Shown here in pieces: positions 22,479 through 34,237 of a stretch of 64,000 bases of DNA. This DNA comes from Marsupella aquatica. Its lineage: Eukaryota; Marchantiophyta. The DNA lies in the NCBI GenBank assembly GCA_973895155.1, contig OZ316895.1, forward strand, positions 6,386,001 to 6,450,000. Reading direction: 5' to 3'. The position numbers were made by a program, and so were the translations under genes. The notes under the pieces were generated by a model, which did not search any database, had not been told where the DNA came from, and saw only the letters and a list, made by a program, of their open reading frames with translations. Every line of letters begins with the position of its first letter. The stretch's first letter is position 1.

Positions 22479-23700
22479 ACCTGTAGCCTCTGATTATACA
22501 AAGGAGATAGTTGAGTTTCTTTTATGTAGAGGCCTGATGTCCTTAACAGGTAACCAGTAGTCTCTAATTATACAAAGTGAGTTTCCACACTTGCATATAA
22601 GAGAGGTCTCGCGGAGAGGTCTCGCGGGCAGGATTCTCTTTAGGCAGCCCGGCTACACAGTCGGTCTAGCCAGGCCGGAGCTGCATGACAAGGAAAGATG
22701 GGTGCAATTGACGCAGCTCCGAGGGGAGAGTGAGGGTATGTGGGACGGCTGAGGGAGGCCCCACAACCCTAAACTGGTTCTGCATTAGAAGGTTTTTTAT
22801 AAATACCACTTCATGTCAAAAATTGTTGACCATCCTAGATGGCTCCTTGGTAGGGGGCTACTCAGTAGCACCATCATCCACATGCAGGTGTTTTGTGGGG
22901 TGAGAGCAAGTTGTGTGAGAGCTAGTAGTAAGGAAAAATGCAAGAGAGTTTTAAGGAACAGTGGCACGAGAGTCAAATGCTCGGGGGGGTTAAGTAAGTG
23001 TATATTTTGGGGTACCACATGTGATCCTAGCCTAATATAAATAGACCTATTTCATAAAGAAAATATTTCAAGAATATTCTTCATTTTAAATTTTAATAAC
23101 CTATTTTATTTTATAAAACATATATATATTAGAGAATATTCTATAAACATGAGTTTCTTATACCTTCTTTTGCCTCCTACGCTTTCTAAATTTTTTAATT
23201 AATTTTTATCAAAATTGACTATTTTGGATCACACGTTGTTCTTAAGATTTTTGATAGTCAACTCCCCGAGGTCAAACGGAAGCACAAGAGTCGTAAGGAA
23301 CCGGGTAGCTGTACTCGAGAGTCTGTCTTTTTTATTGTATGTACACTCGTAAGAAGGAAGGGAGTAGCTGAAGCTCTCGACAATCAGTTTTTAGAAAGAA
23401 TATCTGCACACTCGTTTGGTAGGAGGGGAGTAGCCGATGCTCCCAAGAATCTGTTTTTTTACAAAGAATATGAACTCGGTATGTGAGGGGAGAGCTTAGA
23501 CAAAGTATTGTGAGGAGGCCATGACGTGAAAGGTGCATAAATTGGCCATGAGGTTAACAATGCATTAAGAGGGAATAAAGGGACCTTGTACAATCATTAT
23601 TAATGCATCGCTACATGGTCATTGTTGTTTGGTGTTTGTTTTAAAATAATTTTTTGCATACAAATTTCTATGTTACTTTGACATCCAACATTTTTTCCAG
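22479..23700. other. AT-rich non-coding stretch with short tandem repeats
   Basis: At 22479-22580 there is a second copy of the Copia target sequence. Positions 22606-22630 hold GAGAGGTCTCGCGG twice. Between 23270 and 23490 a unit of about 65 bases occurs three times (CACTCGTA, then GGAGGGGAGTAGC, then GAATCTGTTTTTT, with a TACAAAGAATAT tail). No gene is supported. Confidence 0.5.
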
Positions 23701-23719
23701 CTCATGAGATTTGAGGCTA

Positions 23720-26290
23720 ATACAGTGAAGACTATCTTTTCCACCATGAGTATAGAGGATGATCCATGTCATTGTCCCTTAGACCAGCGGAAGCACCCCA
23801 CTCAACGTGGTGGCCTTTCTAGGAAAAGTATCCTAGTGACAACATAGACTATAAGAGACTTCGGAGACCGGATGCAAGGCCTACAATCAAGGTCCCACTT
23901 CACTTGTGGAATGAAGGGGAGGAGTTGAGAGTTTTACTTGGTGATGAACATACTGCACATTCGGTTGCCATTGAGTGATTGTTTCATGAAGTGTGAGATA
24001 GGTTCGAGCATTTGAGGAGATGGCAAGCAGAGCAATGTGCTAGAATGCTACAAGAGCTTGCATCAGTGACCGACATTGAAGCTTAGTTTGTTGAGCTTTA
24101 TGAAACTATCCCTAATAAAAAAAATTATTTACCAAGTGATTTTTATTTTTGAAATCCTAAGAGCAGTCAACGTTCATAGGATCATGACCAGCATATGGAT
24201 TTACGTGATATATATTTATAAAGAATTAAATTATATCTCTTACTTTCTCTTGGCATTTATTGAACATAAAAAATAAATTATTCTATATTGTACATAAGAC
24301 TTCCTTTATTTTGCTTATGCTGTCTTGGGATAATTGTTTTGGGGGGTTGTTGATGTGGAGTTTTTCAAGAACTATTTTTCAAGACCAGAATCAATCCATA
24401 ATGTTATTACATCTTTGGTTATTTTTTACAGAGTCAACAATTTGTAACAAGTGATGCACAAATAGACGATCAGGAGGAATTGCAAGAGCATATTGTTGAG
24501 CAATACCCACAAAGCCATGTGTTGAGATAAAAAATACAAGGGTTTTTTATGCTTTTAGAAGCTCCTATACATGAGTAGGTTGTGGATCTAAGGAGGTGCA
24601 ATAATTTATATTTACTGCACATTAATTTTATTTCCAAGCATATTCAATCTTTACACGACATTTTGTGTTTTTATTACAATTATTCTAACTATCTAAATAT
24701 TTGTATTGAATTAGGAGGTGGTCTTGAAGATGTAAAAACTCAATTTGAGTAACAAAGTGCATTTCCTGAAGGTTTCTAAATCAAACTATTATACAAGTCA
24801 ATTAAATTTTTATTTGAATATAATCTAGTTAAATGTTTTTTTAGGTTTTACAACAAAATCATGTTTTTATCTTCATTACATAGGTTTGCTGAAACATGAA
24901 AGGCATCTACACATTGTAATATGATTAAATGATTTAAAAATAAAAATTGCATAATTTTTATAAAAATATTATATTATGAGTTTTTTTTGCAAATTCTGGA
25001 CTAGTTGTGTTTCTAGATTGTTGTTGGGATTCTTCTCAAAGTGGGTATCAGGGTATTTTCTCTATCATTGATAGGTATGATTGATAATAGGGTCCTTGAG
25101 ATGACCATTGTGAGTAGAAAGAAGTAGAATAATTTTTGGTACATGGAGGAGATAGGAGCCAAGAGGGCACTAGATAGTAGGAGTGATTATTAAAGAGGTT
25201 ATCCACGATGACTAAAGTAGCATTGATAAAATTATTAAGAAGATATGACTTATAAACCAGAAGTACTAATTGCACAAGGCAAACATTTTGATAAAAATTT
25301 TGGGCAAGTGCGAGGGCAAGTGCCACATTTATCCTTACTATTGACATAGACAGTATGACATTTTATTCTAATTTGCTCGCTCATTTGCAAGCATTCACAA
25401 ACAAAAATAATAAAAGAGTGTCTAAAAGATTGGGGTATTAGAGGCCACTCTAAGTGGAGGAAGGAGGAGTTAGTTCATCAAGTTTCTAATTTGCTTACTT
25501 AGGCTGCCTAAAGAGGACCTTGTACACATTGGTACGCATGGTCTCAAGTTTTCCGATATTTGAAGCACAATTTGGGAAGCAAATTTAAGACGTGGTTTAC
25601 GTGTGTTCCCAAACATGTAAAAATAGGTATACTTATACTAAAGTCTTGCATATTGCATGTAATGCTACCTTGATAAATATTTGATAGATTAAACTTAATT
25701 TGTATTCATTATATATATATATATATATATTTTTAATACTTTGCAATGAAGGGGAGACGATATTGAATTCTTTGCTTTTAAGTTAAAAAATTGTGCAGAT
25801 CATTGGGCTGATGACCATCAAAGGTGTATGACACTGTATAATTGCCCTTGTCAGCATCTTGGAGAACCTAATGCGTTGCAACTGGACTTATACTTTGAGA
25901 GGGATAAAATATATACTTCATCGTATAATTTTATGAATTTCTAGATAAATTAATATTTGGGATGTTGCATGATATAGTAATTGAGAAATAAGTAACTATT
26001 TTTCTTTGAAAATGCAGGTGTGAAAACTCACAAGGCCATGGAAGCTCTTATGACCAAGGACATAAAGGCAAAAGAAAGTGATTTTATACCATGGCTTGTG
26101 AGAATTTTATGTCTAAGTAAAATGTTCCATTCTATAATGGATAAGTCTAAAATGTTCCATTCTGTAATGGATAAGTATGCCATATTGCATATGATCCATT
26201 TTTATCTACTCAAGGTGCGTGTTTATGTTATAGTGCTATGGATTAGAATAAGAATATTAGAATACATGTTTAAAAAGTTTGTGATCGTCG
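23720..26290 (+). pseudogene. Decayed multi-exon coding region, probably transposon-derived
   Basis: Short protein-like stretches line up on the plus strand between stops: about 23850-23975 (reads DYKRLRRPDARPTIKVP, then LHLWNEGEELRVLLGDE), 24431-24525 (after a TTTTTTACAG acceptor: QQFVTSDAQIDDQEELQEH), 25540-25615 (RYLKHNLGSKFKTWF), 25745-25940 (EFFAFKLKNCADHW, then ADDHQRC) and 26020-26100 (THKAMEALMTKDIKAKESDF). The amino-acid usage looks real, yet the pieces are broken by stops and by AT-rich filler. The pattern KNxxxHW..H..C is reminiscent of the zinc-binding middle part of large eukaryotic transposase-like proteins, but I do not recognise the family. A 26-base unit (AAAATGTTCCATTCT.TAATGGATAAGT) is duplicated at 26117-26175. 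Confidence 0.35.
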
Positions 26291-27388
26291 AGCAATGAAC
26301 ATAATTGTTGACTTCACAATACATCATATCATTCACGTGTATTAATAGATTGTACCACAAGTTGGAAGGACGAGAAGTGTATGTATATATGAAGTACCTT
26401 AGTCCTAAACCAACATGCCTCAGGTAATAATGTTTGGCCTCAAACTCACATTTGTTTTGTGCAGAGATATTGCACTGAGGATGGTACTCTATTTTTAATA
26501 TATGTTCATAATTGGTCTAATGTTCTATGAATTGATTGCATGTTATCCTTTTAGGGGGTTGTTTCTCTAAAGAGATCAAGCTAAAACCTGGGAGCATTTT
26601 ACTTCCATATATTATAGATGCACTTAGCATTTTTAGTATCTAGCATGTACAACACTATATACATTGTTTATTATTCTAAATTTATTTGCTTATATTGTGT
26701 ACAAGTTGTAATACACTAGTGAAATTTTTGTCTCATTCTAGGATTGTAAATAATATTTTGCACAATTGGTTTGTTATTTGGTTCCAAAAAGTTTTGGACC
26801 TATAAATTGTGTCTGGTATAACAAGGTTACAGTATTAATTTGTAAATCTGCAATTTGGTATACCCTAAACCCTTACACACAATTGTTTGATAATGTGACG
26901 TAAATCTTCTATGTACAAATAAAACACAAAATTATTTCATCATAACACAAACTATGCTTTAATGTGTCTATTCAAGTTTGAAAAACCAAAATTTTCTTAA
27001 ACAAAACTTTTCTTTATGGACTCCCATAGAAAGCTCCTTCCAAAATTCCTAAAAGCATGTGCAACCACATCAGCACTCTTGGTCACAAACAAGAATGGTT
27101 AGTTATGCAAGAAGAACCAAACATGACTTTTTGTGTTTGAAGCAAGACAAAGGAAAAAATTAAACCCCGTAACTCTAAAACCAATGGAATCATGAAACAA
27201 TACTTTAAATGAATAAACAAAGAAATTGGTAAAAGAAAATAACCTTTGGATGCATGGGTCATGATTGATGAATCGGTGTTTTCAAGTAAATTGTCTGAAT
27301 CTTCTATTTAATTGACAAATTTGTATACAACTATGGGTAAAATAAAACTCTTCACCTATTATAACATTAACCAAGGTAATTAACATAA

Positions 27389-27545
27389 GAAACACTTTGG
27401 TTACTATGGACAAAGAAATACCAAGGGATATTAAGAAACCCTTTGGCTACTATGGACAAAGGAATATGAAGGGACAATAAGAAACACTTTGGCTACTCTG
27501 GACACATGAATATCAAGGGAGCATAATAAACGTTTTGGCTACTTT
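27389..27545. repeat. Tandem repeat, ~50-bp unit, three to four copies
   Basis: The unit AAGAAACACTTTGGCTACTA, then TGGACAAAGGAATA, then AAGGGA repeats in order with substitutions. The surrounding 26.3-27.9 kb is AT-rich and shows no gene. Confidence 0.75.
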
Positions 27546-27944
27546 AACATGGACTCTATGAAATGTTATAGGGACTGCATGGACATATATAGCAGTAATT
27601 ACAAAGCATTTTGAATGGACTATTTCCACAAATTAATAATCTTCTCTTTTTGTCCATCATCTCAATTTCAAACATATTCCAATAGGCAATTTTTCATGAT
27701 CGTTCCAACTTGTTAAATAACATCAAACTTACATAACCAAAGGGTCCTCAATGAAACTAATTTGGTATAAGGGGTGTACTGCCAAACTGAAATGTATGAG
27801 AAACGTTCATAGAAGAGATTTTCAAAATAATACTCACAATATAGATACAATCCACACTTGAGAATACAATTACTCCCAACGGGGTTTGAACCTTTTTGTT
27901 GCCACCCATTGGAGTTCCAACCCTAATGATAAGGGAGGAGGCAC

Positions 27945-28566
27945 AGGCCCAAAAACTTGGGGGTTTCACTTCCACAAAAATGGCACATCACGTGCGACAA
28001 AGTATAGGGTCATTTTATTGGTTCAAAGAGAAAACTTAAAAATTTTCTGAGAAGAACAATAGGGTCTTTTAAATCAAATTTTGAGACTTATAAGAACATT
28101 AGGTCCTTATAATCAATTTTGGAATATTTCAAGAATATTCCAACTTTATAGGGGTTGAAAAATAATTTTTTCTTATATTTTAGGGGTTCAAGGCCTAAAA
28201 ATTTCACAGGTGATGGGGAGGCATCCACTCGGGGACCTCAATCCATAGGGTGTCCCATATCACGCGCAAAGTTTTGGGGGAATAAACACCCTAAAAGTTA
28301 AGTCAATAAAGTTTTTCTTAGGAATTGTTGTACTCCTAACTTAATAGAATATTCTAAGAATATTTCCAAATTTGATTTAAAAAAACCCTATGATTCTTAG
28401 AATTCTCAAAATTGGATTAAAATAACTCTAATGTTCTTCAACAAAAATTTAAAAGTATTTCACTAAACCCAATAAAAAACCCTATACTTATTCGCGCATG
28501 ATGGGTAGGAAGAAAAGAAGTGAGGGCCCCGGGGGCATCCATATAGTGAGACCCCCGAGCCCAAAA
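27945..28566. mobile_element. Foldback-type non-autonomous element, copy 1
   Basis: Starting near GGGGGTTTCACTTCCACAAA and ending GGCATCCATATAGTGAGACC plus CCC, this block is internally inverted: 27955-28250 and about 28260-28510 contain the same text in opposite orientation (for example CCTATACTTTGTCGC against CCTATACTTATTCGC near ATAAAA). It is related to the unit at 29560-29851. There is no coding capacity. Confidence 0.6.
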
Positions 28567-28754
28567 AACACAACATACACTAAAATAAATAACCCACATG
28601 GACAGTACTATATTTGAAAAAGTTATGAAAAGCTGATTGAAGAAGGAGATGGATGAAAAGTGAAGACAAGAGAAGCAAACAGTTCAATACACATAACACA
28701 TTCCAGTACAAACCCAACTCCAACTAGGAAGAACAAAATATCAACCCATGCTAC

Positions 28755-30392
28755 TTACCAAGTGTCTTCAAGGTTAAATGTAATGTTGATGTAAGATTCC
28801 TTGGAAAGGTTATCCTTGCCAAGAAGTTGGCAGTTGCTGCCATTTTTCAGATCATAAGATAAGGTTGCACACATGTGGAAGACTTCAAAATGCAATGGAG
28901 AATGAAGAGTAGCATTTAGCTCAACAAGGTTGTTGTCAATGGCCTCACAAAATCCTGAGAACTTTGCAACAATGTAATCCTGCCTCAAAAGAAGAGCTCT
29001 ACTTTTGTGGGGTGGAGCGACCAGCCATGAGAAACGATACAATCCCTGACTGTATGATACAACAATCATCTGTGCAGGTCTATTCAGATCCTCCCTACAC
29101 GTGTCATGCCATAAAAACTACGTGCAATTGGTAACAAATCATCCTAACAATGGATAGGAAAATTGATCAAGCAAAATATCATGAAGAAGAATTGACAATT
29201 GGTATTGGCAAATCACAATTAGAAGTAAAATTGACCTTGGTCGCTATTTGCGTCTGCACACTATGCAATAGCAATGGTCTGGAGTAAGTATGGTCCGGTG
29301 TACAAGTTGGAAAAGGACGTAGCTGGTCACATAGAACATCTGCAACAGTAGAACGAGAAAGGGGAAGGGAGTATGGAACGGTGTGGAGGTAGAGCTCATC
29401 AATAATTGATCGGTCAGTTAGCAAGGAGTGGAATGCACTGCCAACAGGGCTTATCCAAAACAATGTAAACATATAGTCTCTCCAGCAATGTCTGTCCTTT
29501 CTTCTCCAAGGTCCCATTCCAATCAGTTTTAGCTAGAGTGAAATACTGATACTGATCCGAGAACTTGGGGTCTCACTATATGGATGCCTCCCCACCACCT
29601 GCAACGTTTTTAGGCCTCGGACCCCCTAAAATGTAAGAATTTAAAATTTTTTTCAACCCCTATAAAGTTAGAATATACCAAAATTTTGGTTATAAGGACC
29701 CTAATGTTTTTATAAATCTCAAAATTTGATTTAAAAGACTCTATTGTTCTTTTCAGAAAATTCTGAAGTCTTTCATTTCAACCAATAAAATGACCTTATA
29801 TTTCATCGCATTTGATGTGCCATTTTTGTGGAAGTGAAACCCCCCAGTCCAGGAAAATGCAGTGTACAACATCGTGCATGCAGTTCCGTCTTATTGCTCA
29901 TGCAAGAGCTCTCGCAATGCACAAACCAACCCACATGTACGTAAACATTAGCTACAAAATCATCACCGACTACGCAAAGAGGTCTATTGAACAATTATAC
30001 TGAGAGTGAGCATGATTCAACCCAATGTTGATTGATATATAAACCATCTTTTGACAAAGACTAAAAATGCTAGAAAAGTCTAGGGATCAGAAATTGTGGA
30101 AGTGAAGGAATGATGACTGCTGTCAGTAGAAACTGCAGTGCAGGTGTTGAAGGAATCAAAAGGAGATGGAATTTGGGATGGCATTCACATGTACCTGATG
30201 ACAATCGCCAACAAAGACACCAAGTGGGATGAGTTCCAATGCAAGTAAAAACCAAAGCAACTGTCGCCAACAATACCAATCCGAAAAGCAAGATTGATTG
30301 ATCCAAAACAATTTGGAGGAAAAATGTGGCAACAATTTTTGGGGAGCACACTCTGTACTAGTGAAAAAGCTCAGGGGAGAGCTGGGCAGCAA
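28755..30392 (-). other. Possible exons of an unidentified minus-strand gene
   Basis: Three readable minus-strand stretches may be exons: about 30174-30392 (contains a membrane-like segment, WFLLALELIPLGVFVG, then CATCAG|GTACAT), 29230-29517 (LSRSTVADVLCDQLRPF) and 28755-29069 (preceded by GCACAG; contains VELNATLHSPLHFEV and INITFNLEDTW). The amino-acid composition looks protein-like. The pattern LxxxLxxP...TLSYDL is faintly like the ectodomain of ciliary TMEM231, but that is weak. The foldback unit at 29560-29851 would lie in an intron. I cannot confirm a joined frame, so this could equally be chance or a broken gene. Confidence 0.25.
29560..29851. mobile_element. Foldback-type element, copy 2, inverted to copy 1
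   Basis: The reverse complement of 29560-29851 aligns along its whole length with 27955-28250 (roughly four bases in five by eye). Shared marks are GGGGTTTCACTTCCACAAAA, AATGGCACATCA, TTTTAAATCAAATTTTGAGA and GGGGAGGCATCCA. The two copies flank a 1-kb stretch with possible exons. Confidence 0.7.
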
Positions 30393-30698
30393 CGCACAGC
30401 TATGTCAGTGGAGAAGCTGAGGGGAGAGATGGGCAGACACTGGCTTTGTCATTTGCAAAAGACATGCAAACTCACCCATTGCTAGAGAGGAATGCGGAAA
30501 ACTTGCAGGCTGCGGAGCTGTTCACCCAGGATCACTACACATTGGGGCAGCAAAGAATGATGAGCCAAACAGACCAAGGGCCCTTTTATACTGGTAGCTG
30601 TGATTTAAAAGTGGTGAACGCCTCAAAAGTCTAATAGGGAAATAATGTGAAACTCACCAGATATTTACTTATAAATGTGAGGTGTTAATGTTTATTTT

Positions 30699-33600
30699 TG
30701 TTGAGGAATGATGCAGGAAATGATAATGAGATTCCTCTCTATAGAATGAATGGGTGCATCTCTTTATATAGTCTCCGTCCGAGTTATCCTATACGGTAAC
30801 TATGGTTAAGGTAACCATGGAGTCTAGTTAGGGTATAACACTCCCCCTTGGCTATATAGTGATAACTATGTAGACAAAAAGTCTTCTAACTAGATTATCA
30901 TGCTTATAAACATGACATGATTTGAGTACAAATGAGGAAGGTACTGCCTCGTTAAAACCTTTAACAGCTCTAAAAAACTCTATCAAGGTAACAGAGAAAA
31001 AAAAAATCTTGGCTCTAAAGGAAAAAGAGTACAGCCCTGTCGGTCCTCAAGTGAATCCGGTGGTATGTGGAGTTAACAGCAACAACTCCACTCCGTCAAA
31101 ATGAACAAGTTGTTGTATGCTCAACGACTCAACAACAACGCAACATGTCTCCAAATCGCTCACCATCGCACATACATCCGCACATACATCCTCGCATCGA
31201 ATACAAATTAAAATATATATGAAAAAATGGTTAGTAATTAAGTTATTATCATAAAATCACTTGTCCGTGGCTCATCTGCGCAAAGTGTAAAGTATAATAA
31301 TAAATAATGTCATCTCGTGCAACTGAGAGCGTAAAGTATGGGATGTAAAAAGTCCGAAAAATATGATCTCCCCTTCAAAACAAGGTTTCGAGAAATATAT
31401 TATTCTCATAAAACTCAAATATCAAAACTCTCCCTTAGAGTTCAAGGACTCCTAATTAGATTCTTAAATAGAGGGTTCTTGTGCAAAATGCACAATTCGC
31501 AAGCGTGTGTAGTCGACACACAAATAAATCTTTCAATCTTAGATTTCAAAAACATGTAATATCAAATAGTTTTTATATGAAAAATAATCTGCAACACCAA
31601 AGGGTGTGCATTCACAACACCAGCGGGTGTGTGTATAATATGGCACGTCTGCCCTGCACGTCTGCAGTTCTCATATTTTGACAAAAAGTGTCAAGTCAAT
31701 ATAATTTCACAAATAACCCTGTGGAATCCAAACATTCAGTCGAACGCCCATGTGTGTCATAGCACAGAAAAATGCTAGCTCAAAATGATTCACTATCTTG
31801 CGGAGGTAAAGTGATATTCATAAACGTCAAACAACTCCGCATAAAAATAGTTTAGAGCTAGTGATAGTCAAAAGATCCCACTTAATGACCAAGTACCAAA
31901 ATGTACTCGTAGTGGGTAAATCAAGTGTGATTGGGGTTTGAGAAAATAAACTTTCTCCCCCTAAATATGCATTTTATGCATATATTATAGTTGAAAGCTA
32001 GAATTAAGTTGGACAGGACAAAGTTATGGGGTTTGCCCATATAACCCCTCATTACTCATTCTGATTTGAGTTTACTTCGGGTTTCTAAATATTCGCAGTT
32101 AGACCCCTAAAGGGTTATTGATTATCCGCTTTTGGATATGGCCGGGAACTAAGGTCATGGAACTAACTTGAAGTACTGACCTTAGATTATTCTGGATTTT
32201 TTGTGAGAAACATATCTGCCATCGATCACTGGATCTCAGAAAATCTATACCTTACCAAAATACCTCAAAAACTAGGTCATAGAGCATGGTTAAAGGTATG
32301 GTATTAGTTCCATACTTAAAAGCTATCATCCCACTGAACAATGGCTATAAAAGCTCTCGTTTGAGTTGTTTATGGTGTAAAGACCATGAGGATAAGACCC
32401 TTAAGTAAGATATTGCCCTAATGTAGGGTGTAAATGGGTGAAAACCCATGTCAATTGGTGTAAAAATTGTAAATGGTCAATTTACACACAAAAAGTGTAT
32501 GGACCAAAGTTTACTCCCCCTGATGGTGTAAATTGGTGTAAACCAGTGTAAATGCTATAAGAAAGTGTAATCTGGTGTAACTTGTGTAAACAAGTATAAA
32601 CCCAATGTAAAGCATGAGATTATACAATGGTAAGACATACACCAGTGTAAACTGGTGTCATGAGGTATAATCTAGAATGGTATCATTAGGTGTAAACTAG
32701 GGGTGTAAAATGGTGTAAAAACCATTTTGTGATTGAAATGGGTGTAACAACCACTTTGTAAATGGAAAGTAGAGGTATTTGGTATAAAACCATTATTTCC
32801 AATGTGCAAAGTCAAGTAAGGGTGGTATGACATGTAAATATATCAAATGCATGTAAAGCATGTGTTGCACATGTAAGGCATGTTAGTGTATGCAAATTCA
32901 ACAAGTGACATGTAATTTCCCTAAACCAGTTGATGCATATATGGATAATTTTTCAAAAATGAAGATTTTGCACTGAAACACATGGGATTATCTTGTCTTT
33001 GGATAAGTGCACACAAGCATTTGTATTTCAAAAACTCTTTACTATACTGTGCATTTAATGAGGGTTGCACTTATTTGGTGTTCGAGTTTTTCTCGAGGAT
33101 TTTGAGATCGAATGTTGCATGTTTAAGTCACTCATGTGTGTCTCTTGAAATCTCAATTGTCGCTTTGGTTCATTCTTTGATTGCGATCAGCTTCTCAGGC
33201 TCATTCTTGGACAAACACAACATTCCATATTTAGGATTCAGAAAGTGCTATCAGATCTAGACCCCACAACAATGACTCATTTCTTTTGCTGGATGCCATC
33301 TTCCGTATGTTCACAACCAAAGCCAAGATGTTCTTCCTCCACGACATTTGCTTCTATCTTCTCCAATTTGATACGACTGTATCAAATGGCTCTTATTGGA
33401 ATCTTCATTGAATCAGCAAACGACCAATTCAACATCCATGTTTGGCCTCTTGTAATGCCTGTACTTCACTCGATCGTGTGTAATGGACATTTCTTTTCAT
33501 CCTTTATGGCTCGCAGATCGACCAACAAGAAACTGTCAACGGTTGAAAAACATTGTGAAATTCAGGGAAAAAGAAGGCGCCTGCGTTCGTCCCTTATGAG

Positions 33601-34232
33601 GTTAGGGTTTTGAAATTTTTTCTTATGATCCTAATCGGGTCCTGATATGCTCTCGATCCAACCCGGCTTCAACTCATCGCCTCGAGTGATTTAGGTTGAT
33701 CTGGCCTGGTTGGGTAGAAGGAAGCAGCGCCGATGAACTCGATCTCTCTTGCCACAGCCATAGCTTTCCACTTGACTCAAATCATTGCCTTGAATATTGC
33801 TTTCCCACACGATCTTCAGAATCACCCTTCAAAACAAAATTTCTTTTGATCACATCACAACCTTCATAAGTTTGCTCTCGGCGCGACCACAATGCTACAT
33901 CCTGTCGTTGCTTCAACGTGACTCATGTTCTCTTGGTGGTTCAAATTACTAGCCTTCTCATTTCCAATTCAATTCTCCTCCATAACTTGAAAATCTTTGA
34001 GAGAACATTCATTCATCATAATCATAAGGAAATTCCAAAAAAAAATAATTCATGATCAAGCTCAGTTGGTCTAGAGTCATGTTGATAATGTGTTGAAGAA
34101 TGATGCGAGAAATGATAATAAAATTCTTCTCTATAGAATGAATAAGTGCATCTCTTTATATAGTTTCCGTCTGAGTTATCCTATACGATAACTATGGTTA
34201 AAGTAACCATGGAATCTAGTTAGGGTATAACA
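30699..34232 (-). mobile_element. Non-autonomous LTR retrotransposon with 142-bp LTRs
   Basis: The LTRs at 30699-30840 and 34091-34232 start TGTTGA and end GGGTATAACA. A 5-bp target duplication ATTTT lies at 30694-30698 and 34233-34237. Beside the left LTR the minus strand reads CAAGGGGGAG, the same PPT as in the Copia element, so the element points left. Read on the minus strand, the LTR holds a TATA-like CTATATAAAG. The 3.25-kb interior contains no recognisable gag or pol, so it depends on an autonomous relative. The LTRs differ at 13 of 142 sites, all transitions, which makes it older than the 15.65-kb element. Two plus-strand open frames at 32982-33613 run antisense and are not convincing genes. 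Confidence 0.92.
32440..32800. repeat. Cryptic GTGTAA-rich repeat inside the LTR element
   Basis: The plus strand repeats TGGTGTAAA, GTGTAAAC and close variants more than twenty times at irregular spacing of about 10-25 bases. The unit is too irregular for a simple satellite. No frame through it is open on the sense (minus) strand. Confidence 0.7.
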
Positions 34233-34237
34233 ATTTT

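Noticed and set aside
25709-25732. (AT)n microsatellite
   Set aside because: A simple repeat with no further signal in AT-rich DNA.
27389-27545. Regular tandem units considered as a CRISPR-like array
   Set aside because: No unique spacers between units, and this is eukaryotic nuclear DNA; it is an ordinary tandem repeat.
32982-33613. Two plus-strand frames of 92 and 122 codons inside the non-autonomous LTR element
   Set aside because: They run antisense to the element and match nothing known; chance frames are more likely.
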